In this document: piece after piece, positions 24,201-34,800 of the stretch | Layout: every line of letters starts with the position of its first letter | Position numbering within the stretch: the first letter of the stretch is position 1 | Made by a program: the position numbers and the translations under genes | Assembly (NCBI GenBank): GCA_948470475.1 | Contig: OX419335.1 | Location: 30,889,762 to 30,953,761, forward strand | Origin: Galaxea fascicularis | Taxonomy: Eukaryota > Cnidaria > Anthozoa > Scleractinia > Euphylliidae | Direction of reading: 5' to 3' | DNA length: 64,000 nucleotides | Notes under the pieces: generated by a model | The model's input: only the letters and a program-made list of their open reading frames with translations | What the model was told of the DNA's origin: nothing | Database searches by the model: none

Positions 24201-27200
24201 CTGAGGTGGTATCATAACCTAAAAACGAACTCGGTGCACAAAAAGGTCATGAAAACATTACGGAACTTTATGGAAGACGATGAAATGGAATATACGGAGG
24301 CTGTAGAAGCTGCCGTCAGTAAGCGAAAGTATCTGTTGAACAGTCTGTTTGACTTGGAAGATATTACTGAGGAAACATCGACTGATGACGACAACGTAAC
24401 ATTTGAAGCAAGGAAGAGAAAGTTTTACGAACGTTTTTACACTTGAGCAAAATTAAAAAATCAAATGAGATCTGCAGCGACTGACCGTTCATGTGTTACT
24501 GAGAGTCAGGAGTGAATTTCTGTATTCAGTTGTTAAGACATCGATGAAAGATCAATGTGGAGAGTCGGTAGATTTTCCTGATTTAGAGCCACTTTGTGGT
24601 TTCGATAGGGATTTCTTTATGAATTCAGTGCAAGTTATACGAACTAACATTGTACTTAATAAAGATGATGATTCTTATGTTGAGAACTGATGATGGCGAC
24701 TTTTTATTGGTCTTACGTTTTACACTGGGTACCCAAGCTGACTTGCTAGGGGAATCAATTACTTTTCAATTACAATTTGTTGGAATCATTCTCAACCGTC
24801 TCTACAATGTTGCGAGCAATTTTGGGCAATCAATGAGCAACATTGCCGTGAGTCAATAGAGTTGTTCGGTCGACACATCGACCAATTAAATGATTTTACT
24901 CAGAGCAACTCTGAGCTATTAAAGAGCAGCTCAGAGCAACACAGGGCAACTCTGAGCTATTAAAGAGCAGCTCAGAGCAACACAGGGCAACTCTGAGCTA
25001 TTAAAGAGCAGCTCAGAGCAACACAGAGCAACTCTGAGCTATTAAAGAGCAGCTCGGAGCAACACAGAGTTAACGATGGGCACCTTTGCGCATTGTGAGC
25101 AACCCAGACTGCAAACTTTGGTTGAGGTCCCACGTTCAGTTATGGCCTGGGTAATGCAATAAAGCGTTTGAAATTGCTTGAAAGAAATGCGGTTGACTTT
25201 TATTCATTTGAAATTCACTGCATTTTAAATCTCCGTATTGTGTGTTTAATTTTCGAGTCCGTGTAATTCATCATCATTAGTCGTGCGCTTCAATTGATCG
25301 TTTGAAACAACGTAAACTGACTCTTGTTTACCTATAATTGAGAGTTGACCTCGAGGAAGCGAGATGCCCATGGGAACCGAATACAACTTTATAAAACTGT
25401 TACGGTAAAAATGATTTCGGTTAACTTTAAGAGAAGATGTTTGTATTCTCGCCTCAGTGACCACAATAACATGTTTTGCAGGTGAATTGTTTGACTGAAA
25501 TTTGCATGTAACAATAACATCTAATGAACTATTCTTGTCTCGATCCCTCTGCGCCGCTGTCTATTCATTTATATTCACATTTCGCTGTGTGTCTCTGTAA
25601 TTTCTGTAATATTAAACATTTCATAAATAAACTGAACTAAACTGGAACTGTCATTAGCTTTCATCTTTCCATTGTAATCGAAGATGGTTCTCCGTTGGTG
25701 CTTTGACTCAAGTTTTCGGCTTTTCTAGAATAAGCCAAGTTAAAATTCGAATAAAAAACCATGTTTACTTCTGATTTCACAATGAGAGCGAAGCGCGTGC
25801 CGCTTAAATGACGAAGTAACCATCCAATAATTTCCTCGCATGAGGATTTATTCACTCTGTTGTAATTTTTTCATTCAAGTTGGATAAAATAGTAACAATG
25901 ATATTTGCTTTCTCTGAATCACTAGTTTATTTGTAAAGTCTGCCATGTTTTCGTATGGAGAGATACAATCAAGCTTCCTACTACGCTTGATTGCTGAGCT
26001 AAGCCCCATTTTCATGGTCTTGCATCATCCTTGATTTTACACCTAACCTAAAGTAACATGACGTCATCCCACTTGATAGAGATGACATCATTCTCCTTAA
26101 TGGCAGGTATTGCGTCATTCGACAGCACCTTTGGGCGCCATTTTGAATTAATTAACAGACAACAATAGGGCATGTTCGGGCATGCCACCCTCTTACCCTA
26201 GCAACTGGGATACCTCCTATGCGTTTTTTTTTGGCCGCCATCTTGTATTTAACAATAGGACTCCTCGAGAATAATAGATTCATTGAGATGCAACCCCGTC
26301 GTTTCCCTAACCCTAGCCCCTTGGGACACCCCATTTGGATGCCATCTTGTCTTCTGGCGGAATATTAATGAGCCGCCATTTTTAATGAGGTAGATTCCTC
26401 CTTTTTAATGTGGCAAAATTAGAAGGGTTTGTATGGAGTATATTATGCATGGCGGGTACTTGTGCATAATGTGTCCCAGAACTCTCACTTTTCCCCTACT
26501 TACGGAAGATCGTTTGTTGCTAAAACAGACCATCGCCCTTTGGAACAGATCCGCAAAAAGAATCTAATGCAAGCACCTCCACGTCTTCAAAGAATGCTGT
26601 TGCATCTACAACCCTACGACTGCGTCATTAAATATCTCCCAGGACGAGAAATGGTTATCAGACATGAATGTGAAAGTTCATCACCTAATCAGAATCACCC
26701 CAGCCAAAATGGAAGAGTTCAAAGAGGAAACTGCAAAAGATGAAACCCTGCAGCTTCTATCCCGTCAGGTTATGCAAGGTTGGCCCGATAGTGGGAAGAA
26801 AATTGTTCCGGCACTAAAACCGCACTGGCCCCTACGAGATGACATATCAGTAGAAGATGGGCTGATACTTCTTGAAAGCCGCGTTATAGTACCTGAATCC
26901 TTGAGAAGCAACATCTTCCAGCAAATCCACGGAAGGCACTTTGGTACAGAAAAATGCAAGCTACGAGCCAAGTCCTGTGTTTACTGGCCAAACGTATACA
27001 AAGAAATAGAGAATCTTGTAAACTCATGCTGCATTTGCCAGAAATACCACAATTCTCAACAAAAGGAGCCTATGATACCATCAGAGATCCCTTCAAGACC
27101 GTGGCAGACAGTGAGCGCAGACCTCTTCTACGTACAACGGTCGTGGTTCCTCATAGTTGTCGACTACTATTCCAAGTTCCCATTTGTCAAGAAGCTTCAC

Positions 27201-30200
27201 AACCTCACAACCAGAGCCGTTGTTAATGAGATGAAAATGCTATTCGCAGAAAATGGAATCCCAAAATCTCTTCAATGCGACAACGGTGCTCAGTTCAGAT
27301 CAGGCGAGTTCCAACAACTGGCAAGCCAGTATGGTTTTGAAATTGTGACGTCATCCCCCCATTACCCACGTGGTCATGGGTTCGTCGAACGACAAGTGCA
27401 AACGGTTAAGAAGACGATCCTAAAGACATAGATCTAGCCTGTTGGCTCTACGAACAACACCCGTGAGTTCCAACATACCATCACCGGCTGAATCACTGAA
27501 TGGCCGAGTGTTCAAGTTCACACTTCCTGGTAAGATCCAGCCATCAAAGAACCAAGAAGAAGTTAGAAATTGGCTCAAAGCGAGACAAGATAACCAATGC
27601 TAATATTACAATAGGCACACTAAGGAACTCCCTGGACTACATAGGGACCAAGCCATCTACACACAAGACCCTGTGAGAAAGACATGGAACCTGGCTAGAG
27701 TCATAGATCAGGGAGAGACACCCCGCTCATATCTTATAGAAACGGGAACTGGTGCCCATCTACGAAGGAACAGAATCCATCTTAGAAAAAATAATGCTTC
27801 TAACAACTTAGCAAACAACTTGTCGAGCTGCACTCCTCAAAGAAGTATGACTGCACAATCTTCAAGCGCGAACTCCACGAGAGTTCAGCGCAGCAGACAA
27901 TTCATCAAACAACCCATCGAGTAGCAATTTGATTACACGGCCCTCAAGCATCAATCCACAATGTCCCACCTCAACAGGAGCCGAGAAGGGTCAGACAAGA
28001 AAGTCTCGTGAGGGACGTGAAATCTGGGCTCCGGAAAAACTTAATCTCTGATGTTTGCTTTAGTAGTTATTATTAGTATGATACATGAACACCAGACAGT
28101 AAATACCTATATACTCTAATTCTATTCATTGGTAACATGTATACAAGACACGTGTATACGCTTTTGTTTTGTTAGTTTTCATTTCAATCAACATAGTTTT
28201 TTAAGAAAAGGGGATGTAACATATTGGCACGTGATAACATTGGCACGTTATATTGTGAGTACGCATATTTAAATAGCATAGCACATTTTATGTAAATTCA
28301 GTAAAGCACACACACGCACGTGGTGTGTTAGGCGAAACCAGAATAAAGAGTCTTCGACAACGTACTACAGTATGCTAGCTTCTTTGCCTATTTACTTAGA
28401 TGTCGAAATGTTTATTATTGCAAGATCTGTTAAGTGACACACTAGGTGATTTTATACGCCAATCGGCGCGATCGGCGTATAAAATCGCCGGCATTTGGCA
28501 TGTCAGATATCGGCGATCAAATTCGCTGGCACTCGCCTAGTGTACCCGTCCCTGCGATTTTGCACGCTCATCGCTGAGAATCGCCAAAACCAATAAGGCT
28601 GGGCGATTTTTTATCACAGGACTCTTCGAAATGGTGGATAGCAACGATGGTTGGGGCCTGGGAACAAAATTGGAGTGGCAAATCGCCGCGATCGGCGTAG
28701 AAATTCGCCAAGTGTGCCCGCATCAATCACCGGCAAAATTCGCTTGCGATTTTCGCTGGCGGTCAAAATCGCCGCGATCGGCGTATAAAATCGCCTAGTG
28801 TGTCGTCGGCTTTACGCTTAAGGAGATTTGTATTGTTTAGATTAATCTGTATGCAGTTGTATGCACGCCGCACGTGCTCGAGTAGAGCCCATTTCGATTT
28901 TATAGTAATAGCTTTAGTTTTGATGATTGTATTTCAGTTCTTACGAAGTTTCTAGTACAGTAAGTTATGAATGATAGATGCTAGGATTTTCCGTAACATA
29001 AAGCATTTCTCCTTTACGGCGTCGATAACAATTCAAGAGTAGATGTCGGCATCCGCCCCGTTATACGTATGTTTAAATAGGGATGCAATTAACTTTTGCC
29101 TGAAGTGTTGTCGTGTCTTCACGAGTCTCAATTCAAGAAGACTAGCACCGAAGCAAGTGTGTCTGAGTTTTATCATCTGATACGAATGAGATCTCTCAGT
29201 TCACTCAGATTATTAACGGTATTATATTCCAAAAACTGATCTTGAGATATAGCGCGGCTAAAAGGATTTTCATTCGCTCATCTGAATTTATCAAACCCGA
29301 ACTGTAAACAGCAAGGCCATATGCAGTTGAGGATGGAGGCACTTCCTTAGCATATCCTCCATGACCACGTCTGAATATTCTAGTTTAAAAGCCGCGAGAT
29401 GCAATAAGTTCTATGTTCGGCCTTGTTCAGCGAGTTAACTTGGTTAACTCACTGTTTTTAGTAGACGTTTCATCAGGGGTGGGATTATAATAAGCGTTTT
29501 AGAACCTGATTACAGAATTTGCTCTTTATTATATTTTCGGATAGATTGAAACCAATCTGAAGTGGCTTAAAACTGTTAAGGAATCACATGGTTCAGTTGC
29601 CATGACGTCATTGGTTCAAGCTAAGTTGATCAATTCCAGTGGTGTTTATGTTGTGGGTCATTTGGTTCTTGATCAAGGCTCAAAAACCGAGCATGAAAGA
29701 TCACCTGATCGTGGCTCAAAAACCGTGCTTGAAAGACGTTTATCTTTGGATGACGTAATCAGTTTGAAAGTACAGCGAAAACATGAAGGAGAAGATGTGC
29801 AGAGTAAAACGTACTCGCTGAATGAGTTGAAAGATTTGCAGAGTAAACTGATGCTGATCGCTGGAAAGGCCGAAAAGGGGAAAGATGAGGTGGAGACGTT
29901 TGTAAGGGTTAGTAAACAACTTAACAGGTTTGCCTTATTTTGAATATTCGTAAGGGGTGGCCAAACGATAAATGGTGAACTATCCAACATGTTGGGTGAA
30001 CCAAAATTTTTATCGTTTGGCCACCGTGTTTGATGGCCATGCAATATGTTGCATGGTGTTGGATTATAAAAGTTTTTTTACAGCATCAAACATTCGACCC
30101 AACACCGTCCAACATTTCTAATGTTCCCGTGTTGGATGTATGAAATTGTGCCGTGTCGTTTGACCAGCCTCAACCAACACGACTGTGACTGCTCACTGAG

Positions 30201-31769
30201 TCGTTTCTATATATGTAGCCAAAACAGAACTAATATGTGGTCAAAACAAAAAGCAAGTCGATGGACCGAAGAGGAAACTGATCGTTGGATCGATCTTTTG
30301 GAAGAGAATACTTGCTTGTGGAAAGAGAGGGGTAATGTCTGCCTCTATCGGTTTCTCGCAACATCACATTGAAATCTACAAACTTCATCCTAGTCATTCG
30401 GTGATAAGCTGGCCCGTCTACGCATAATATTATTGAAAAACCCGCTCTCTTGTCGCCTTAGAATCCAGCCTCTAGTTCTGCCTGGCTTACACCCTTCATT
30501 CTCAGTTTCTTAAAGCTCTTCTAGCCGGCATAAATAACACAGCCAAACAACGCTTCAACTTATCTTTCCTCGCCGACATTACTGAAAAACATTCCCACAA
30601 TGTGATCACACCAATGTGTGTGATGTATGCTGGGTGCGTTTCATTATTGATCAAACACATTGAATACATGTTTGTCGACATCGTTTGGCCACCCCTCAAC
30701 TTTTAACATGTTGGGACGTCCAGCATGCATCCAACATTTATCGTTTGGCGGAGCCTTTAGTTAAATCTTCGGAGTTCACAGCTACAACCACAATGAAAAC
30801 AACTTGTAAATTTGCCTTCTCGCAGCGAAATTGCCAGACCACTCGTAAGTTGTTTTTTTTAGTTACGTAGGACGTAGCCTCCAAGACACGCAATCTCTCC
30901 TCCCCAACGAACGTCTGCTTACCCGAACCTGGATTTACGTAGACCAATCACAGCGCAATTCCAAATCGTGGAAGTTCTCGCTTTGGACCCTGCGAAATTT
31001 CCCGCGCGATTCTTTACAAACAAAGCCGGCGGATAGTAGGTCACGGTTGGGCGAGTCATTTAAAATCGCTGAGTTAAATTCTTATCAGCGAGAGGCTACA
31101 GCGTATTTCGTGGAGAAAAAAGGATGTTTTCGTGAATCTTCCTACTGGATAAAGAAAACACTGACTTTACTAAGCTTTGCTGGACTTTGTTTTATAACGT
31201 GACGCGCAAAATTACGGCTGATATTGTCTTGGTCGTTTCCCCATTTGTGAATTTGATAAAAGACCAAGTGGGTAATCTTCAGATGCTTGGCATTGCTGCT
31301 CTAAGCGGCCTTAAGAATGGAGCAGCAAGAGCTGCTGAGGAAGGACAATTTAGCGTGGTTTGTGGTACCCTTAAAGTTTGACCGAAGAATGATCGCGAGA
31401 GATGGCGTCCAAAATACAATGAAAATAGGTGACCATGGGTCTACGAATACCTCCAAAATAACACTTCAGCAGGACCAGAACGGAGTGTTTTTAGTTTGAA
31501 ATGAACCTTTCTTGTAGTCCCCATTTATCTCCTCTTGGACTGATCGAAGGTTTGCTTTTATTGTGTTCAAAAAGAAGTAACAGCTTGCTTACTACAAACA
31601 AACGCGTCGCTCGAAGAAAACACACTTGAATCTATTACCACGGCACATTCAATCACGCGTGAAACGTCTACCGAACTCAAAATCAAATTAAGACTGATCC
31701 TCACAGTTGTGAACGCAATTATATGCAATTGCGTAAAGAAGCCTGAAAAAAAATCCAGGACTCCAACGG

Positions 31770-31802
<33 letters not shown>

Positions 31803-34800
31803 TTGCTCTAACCAACGGAACTACGAAGCCACTGACATTGGGAGCAGGTCAATTGTGGGTTCATATGTTCCCGTGAAAGAGATGAGTGAGAATGATGTAT
31901 ATGAAACGAATCATGTGAACTACGAAAATGAAATCAATTGAAGACTGATCCTCTCAGTTGTGAACGCCATTACAGTATATGCAATTGCGTAAAGAAGGCT
32001 GAAAAAATTTCAGGACACCTCCGTTGGAGTCCTGAATTTGACGCTTCTCTATAATTCCATTCACAACTGCGAGGATCAGTCTTCATTTGATTTCATTTCC
32101 GCAGTTCGTATATGATTAATTTGAGTACACCACTCTGGTCCACCAACCTCTTGTGAAACACTCGTATTCTCGCAATAGGGATTCATGCACGACCACAGAT
32201 GAAACGGTTGTTTTAGAATCGCTCGCTGACGCATCATATCCACTGTCGAGTCATAAACTTCACGGGGAAAATAGTTACGCCAGGAGAGCATGTTTTAACG
32301 CATCTTATGATTGGCTTTTCGAAAAACAATGAATTAGAAATGATTGGCCCTAAAGTAGCCTGCACGTGGTCTCTAGGCTCGGGTAAGCGGACGTTCGTTG
32401 GGCATGAGCCAAAGAAGGTCTGCGTGAAAGATTGCATGACGAGCTAAAAGAAGGTCTTCGTAGGAGGCTACGTGGGACGCCTATTGATCTAGCCACGACT
32501 TGTAAAGCTTCGAATAGAGAATTCTCGGTATGCATGAAACATTCTTTTTAAAGGGAGTTAAAGGTCACTCTGTGATCTTAAGATACCTCTTAAGGAATCC
32601 CAACACATGGAGATAGCATGTCAGGTTTCTGTATCAATCCAAGGCAAAACGAAAGCCAATAAAAGAAAATTCATATGTAAAGCCCTTCTTCTTGTTTTGA
32701 ATTGCCATGCGTGCATGGTGAAAAGCTGATAATTCTATCCAATTAATGTACGTTGATGTTGCAGAACCTAGAGGGCATCATGCGCCTAGCAAACGCCTAC
32801 ATGAAGTTGTCAGAAACTGGTTTTGTTCATCGGATGCACTGGAGTCAAGAATTTCACTGCAGTAAAGATAAACGCGAGGGTGAATCAATTGCCGAAGAAC
32901 TGGCTGCTGCAAGTACAACCCTAGAGGAATGTTACTCAGTTTGGCAGAAGAAGGTGAGCAATGCACGCAAAGACTACCAGGAGTTGAACTTCTTCACCAC
33001 TCAGCAGTTGATGCTACTCAGGAAAGAAATCGCCGCAGTTTGCCGTAGCAGTCAACTTCACGTTGATAACTTTCAGGTTCTAACACTACTTGAAAGTGTA
33101 CGCCCCAGTTTGAACTCTGAAAATTTAAAAGTAGCAATCCAGCGCGCTTTCAAAGACACAGACTTGTTAGACCAGACAGGAGGAATGAGTGTCCATCCCT
33201 TTTTTACTCTGACTCCTCGGCAAGGCGATTTTGATACTCACGAATCGCTGTACAAAAACAGCAAATTCACGGGAAAAAGGCCCTTGACAGTGGAACCAAT
33301 GTCTCAAGTTCATGCTACACCGTTGAAGACAGCGACCACGAAAGGAATTTCTAAAATCCGACGCTTTCTCAATGCTGCGGAAGAGGAAGGATATTCAGAG
33401 CAGATTGCCGTTTCTGCCCTAGCCAGTCTGGGTGTCGATGCAGACGAAGACGACTTGCTGCTGTGGTGTTTAGAAGAATCCGATGATGCTGACCTCGAGT
33501 CTCTTTACGAGGAGGCCATGAGAAACCCCGTTATTGAGCGAGAGCTTTGCACTGAAGGAACGTGTGATGGACAACTTAAGGAAAATAGGTAAAACTTTAA
33601 AAACGTTGCACCGATAAAATGATCTCTATGGCCAACAGTTTCCTCGTCACTCGAATAGTTTTGGAATTGCTCAGTTGTTTGCAGTTATGTAGCTCTTTAG
33701 CGTTTACGCCCTCTGACCTTCGACAGTCTGAATTTAGAAAATAAAAGTTTGTTTTTGACGTTTATTCACAGTGAAATCATAGACGAATCAGACAGATTAT
33801 CTGAGTTTTCGTCCGAATTCCCCCAGAGTTCTGTTGAGCAGAAAGGAAGCAAAGATGAAGATAACGAGGCAGAGATAAGCGAATATCTCACGCTTGCACA
33901 GCTGGGAAGCATTCTGAGAGAGCTGGCACTGAAAGGTAACCTCCGGTTGGTTGTATAAATTCAACAACAGCTACTGTTGCTGTCAGTTGTTGATACCCTT
34001 TTTTTTTGCTCGACTTTCAGATAAAAGAACAAAGCCACGTACATTTCCAGATTTCCTGAAGCGAGGAAGACCGAATCTCATGCTCGTTCCCAAAGGTAAA
34101 GGTCCACCGAGGAAAGTTAGACCTTCAACCTAACAATATACTTCAGAAAGCCAAGAAAGACATCTCAGACATGTCAGAGAGATATCCCATTTGATACTTT
34201 ATTTTATAGGGTTTTTAGCAAGGTGAAGTGTTCGTCGTAAAGAACTTGTATGTCTTCTCGGAAGTATATGCCGTTGCAATTAGCTGCGAAAACCACGCCT
34301 TTAAAAAGAAACGTTGCGAAAGTTAAAGGATTTCAAGACGGAACTTTTAAAGATCGTGATGGCCTTTTTCTTGTTGAAGTTACTATTTCAAACATTTATT
34401 CACACATCAATAGGGGACGTCCTTGCCACGGTCCTTGCGTTATATATGCATGACAAACAGCAACCACTACCGAGCCAAGAAGAGGTGCTTATATGCACTC
34501 CTGAGACTACTACTGAGGAGGTAAGTTTCGAGGAGATATGCACTGAATACATCTGTGATAAACATTATCGTTTCTTTTTGAGCAGGGGAAGCGGGGCGAA
34601 TGTTGATGTTACATTTGTTGTCGTTTTACTCTGAGTGTCGGCCTTGCTATTTATAATTTATAGGTTCCTTTGCTGTCGACAGCATGAAATTTGCATTTTG
34701 CAAGGTGATTGTTGATCCCTTATCCCTTGAAAAATCCCGGTATTCAATTACAATTTATTAACAAGCCTAAAATTCCACATTCCCTAAAAGAGAACACGAT

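Larger units (their letters stand above)
19989..26500. mobile_element. Palindromic (snapback) Polinton/Maverick derivative, 6512 bp
   Basis: Two arms, 19989-23166 and 23318-26500, are reverse complements over about 3.18 kb. The only differences I found are a 5-bp indel (near 20446 and 26045) and two substitutions. A 151-bp single-copy centre separates them. The termini begin AG and end CT, and TACGGA is duplicated on both sides; both are Polinton hallmarks. The arms and centre carry Polinton-type integrase sequence, an acidic 245-codon ORF in each arm and a minisatellite. Protein-primed DNA polymerase, ATPase, protease and capsid genes are absent. The element is therefore non-autonomous and looks like a rearranged terminal piece of a Polinton, duplicated head to head. 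Confidence 0.88.
23318..26500 (-). repeat. Right arm of Polinton palindrome
   Basis: 3183 bp, the reverse complement of the left arm. It includes a 5-bp TTAGG-type duplication (about 26043-26050) not present in the left arm. Integrase pieces are mirrored: the N-terminal half on the + strand at 23321-23481 and the inverted half on the minus strand at about 23482-23580. Confidence 0.93.
19790..26640 (+). pseudogene. gypsy RNase H, interrupted by the palindrome
   Basis: The 5' part (VFLHVDAS, then PIAFASKAPSPAETRYANIE, then EKFHSYLYG) runs to 19988 and has stops at 19836 and 19939. The 3' part resumes at 26507 with the TDHRPLEQI motif and continues to the LPGREM motif near 26640. The two halves join in the same frame once the insertion and one copy of TACGGA are left out, so the insertion is clean. 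Confidence 0.85.
17179..28369 (+). mobile_element. Ty3/gypsy LTR retrotransposon, decayed, split by a Polinton-derived palindrome
   Basis: Short LTRs, a GTATG duplication, a primer-binding-like site after the 5' LTR and a polypurine tract (AAGAAAAGGGGA) before the 3' LTR define a complete element. Coding order is gag with zinc knuckle, protease, reverse transcriptase, RNase H, integrase, which is the gypsy order. Gag, RT, RNase H and integrase are all damaged by stops or frameshifts, so the copy is dead. Without the 6.5-kb palindrome and one target duplication its native length would be about 4.7 kb. It lies sense-oriented in RNF213 intron 6. Confidence 0.92.
30863..32480. mobile_element. Inverted-repeat element carrying a RecQ-like fragment
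   Basis: The sequence at 30867-30935 (ACGTAGCCTCC, then GCAATCTC, then CAACGAACGTC and GCTTACCCGA) recurs in inverted form and order at 32377-32478. The copy in between has the RecQ-like fragment, SINE-like units and no transposase. The exact ends were not resolved. Confidence 0.45.

Noticed and set aside
19989..26500. Palindrome as a simple assembly duplication
   Set aside because: Both termini are followed by the same 6-bp target duplication, the interrupted gypsy frame rejoins exactly, and the arms have real differences, so a biological insertion is the better reading, though read-level proof is lacking.
31750..31830. A tRNA gene on the minus strand
   Set aside because: B-box and A-box are present but the acceptor and anticodon stems do not pair, and the unit is repeated as a SINE.
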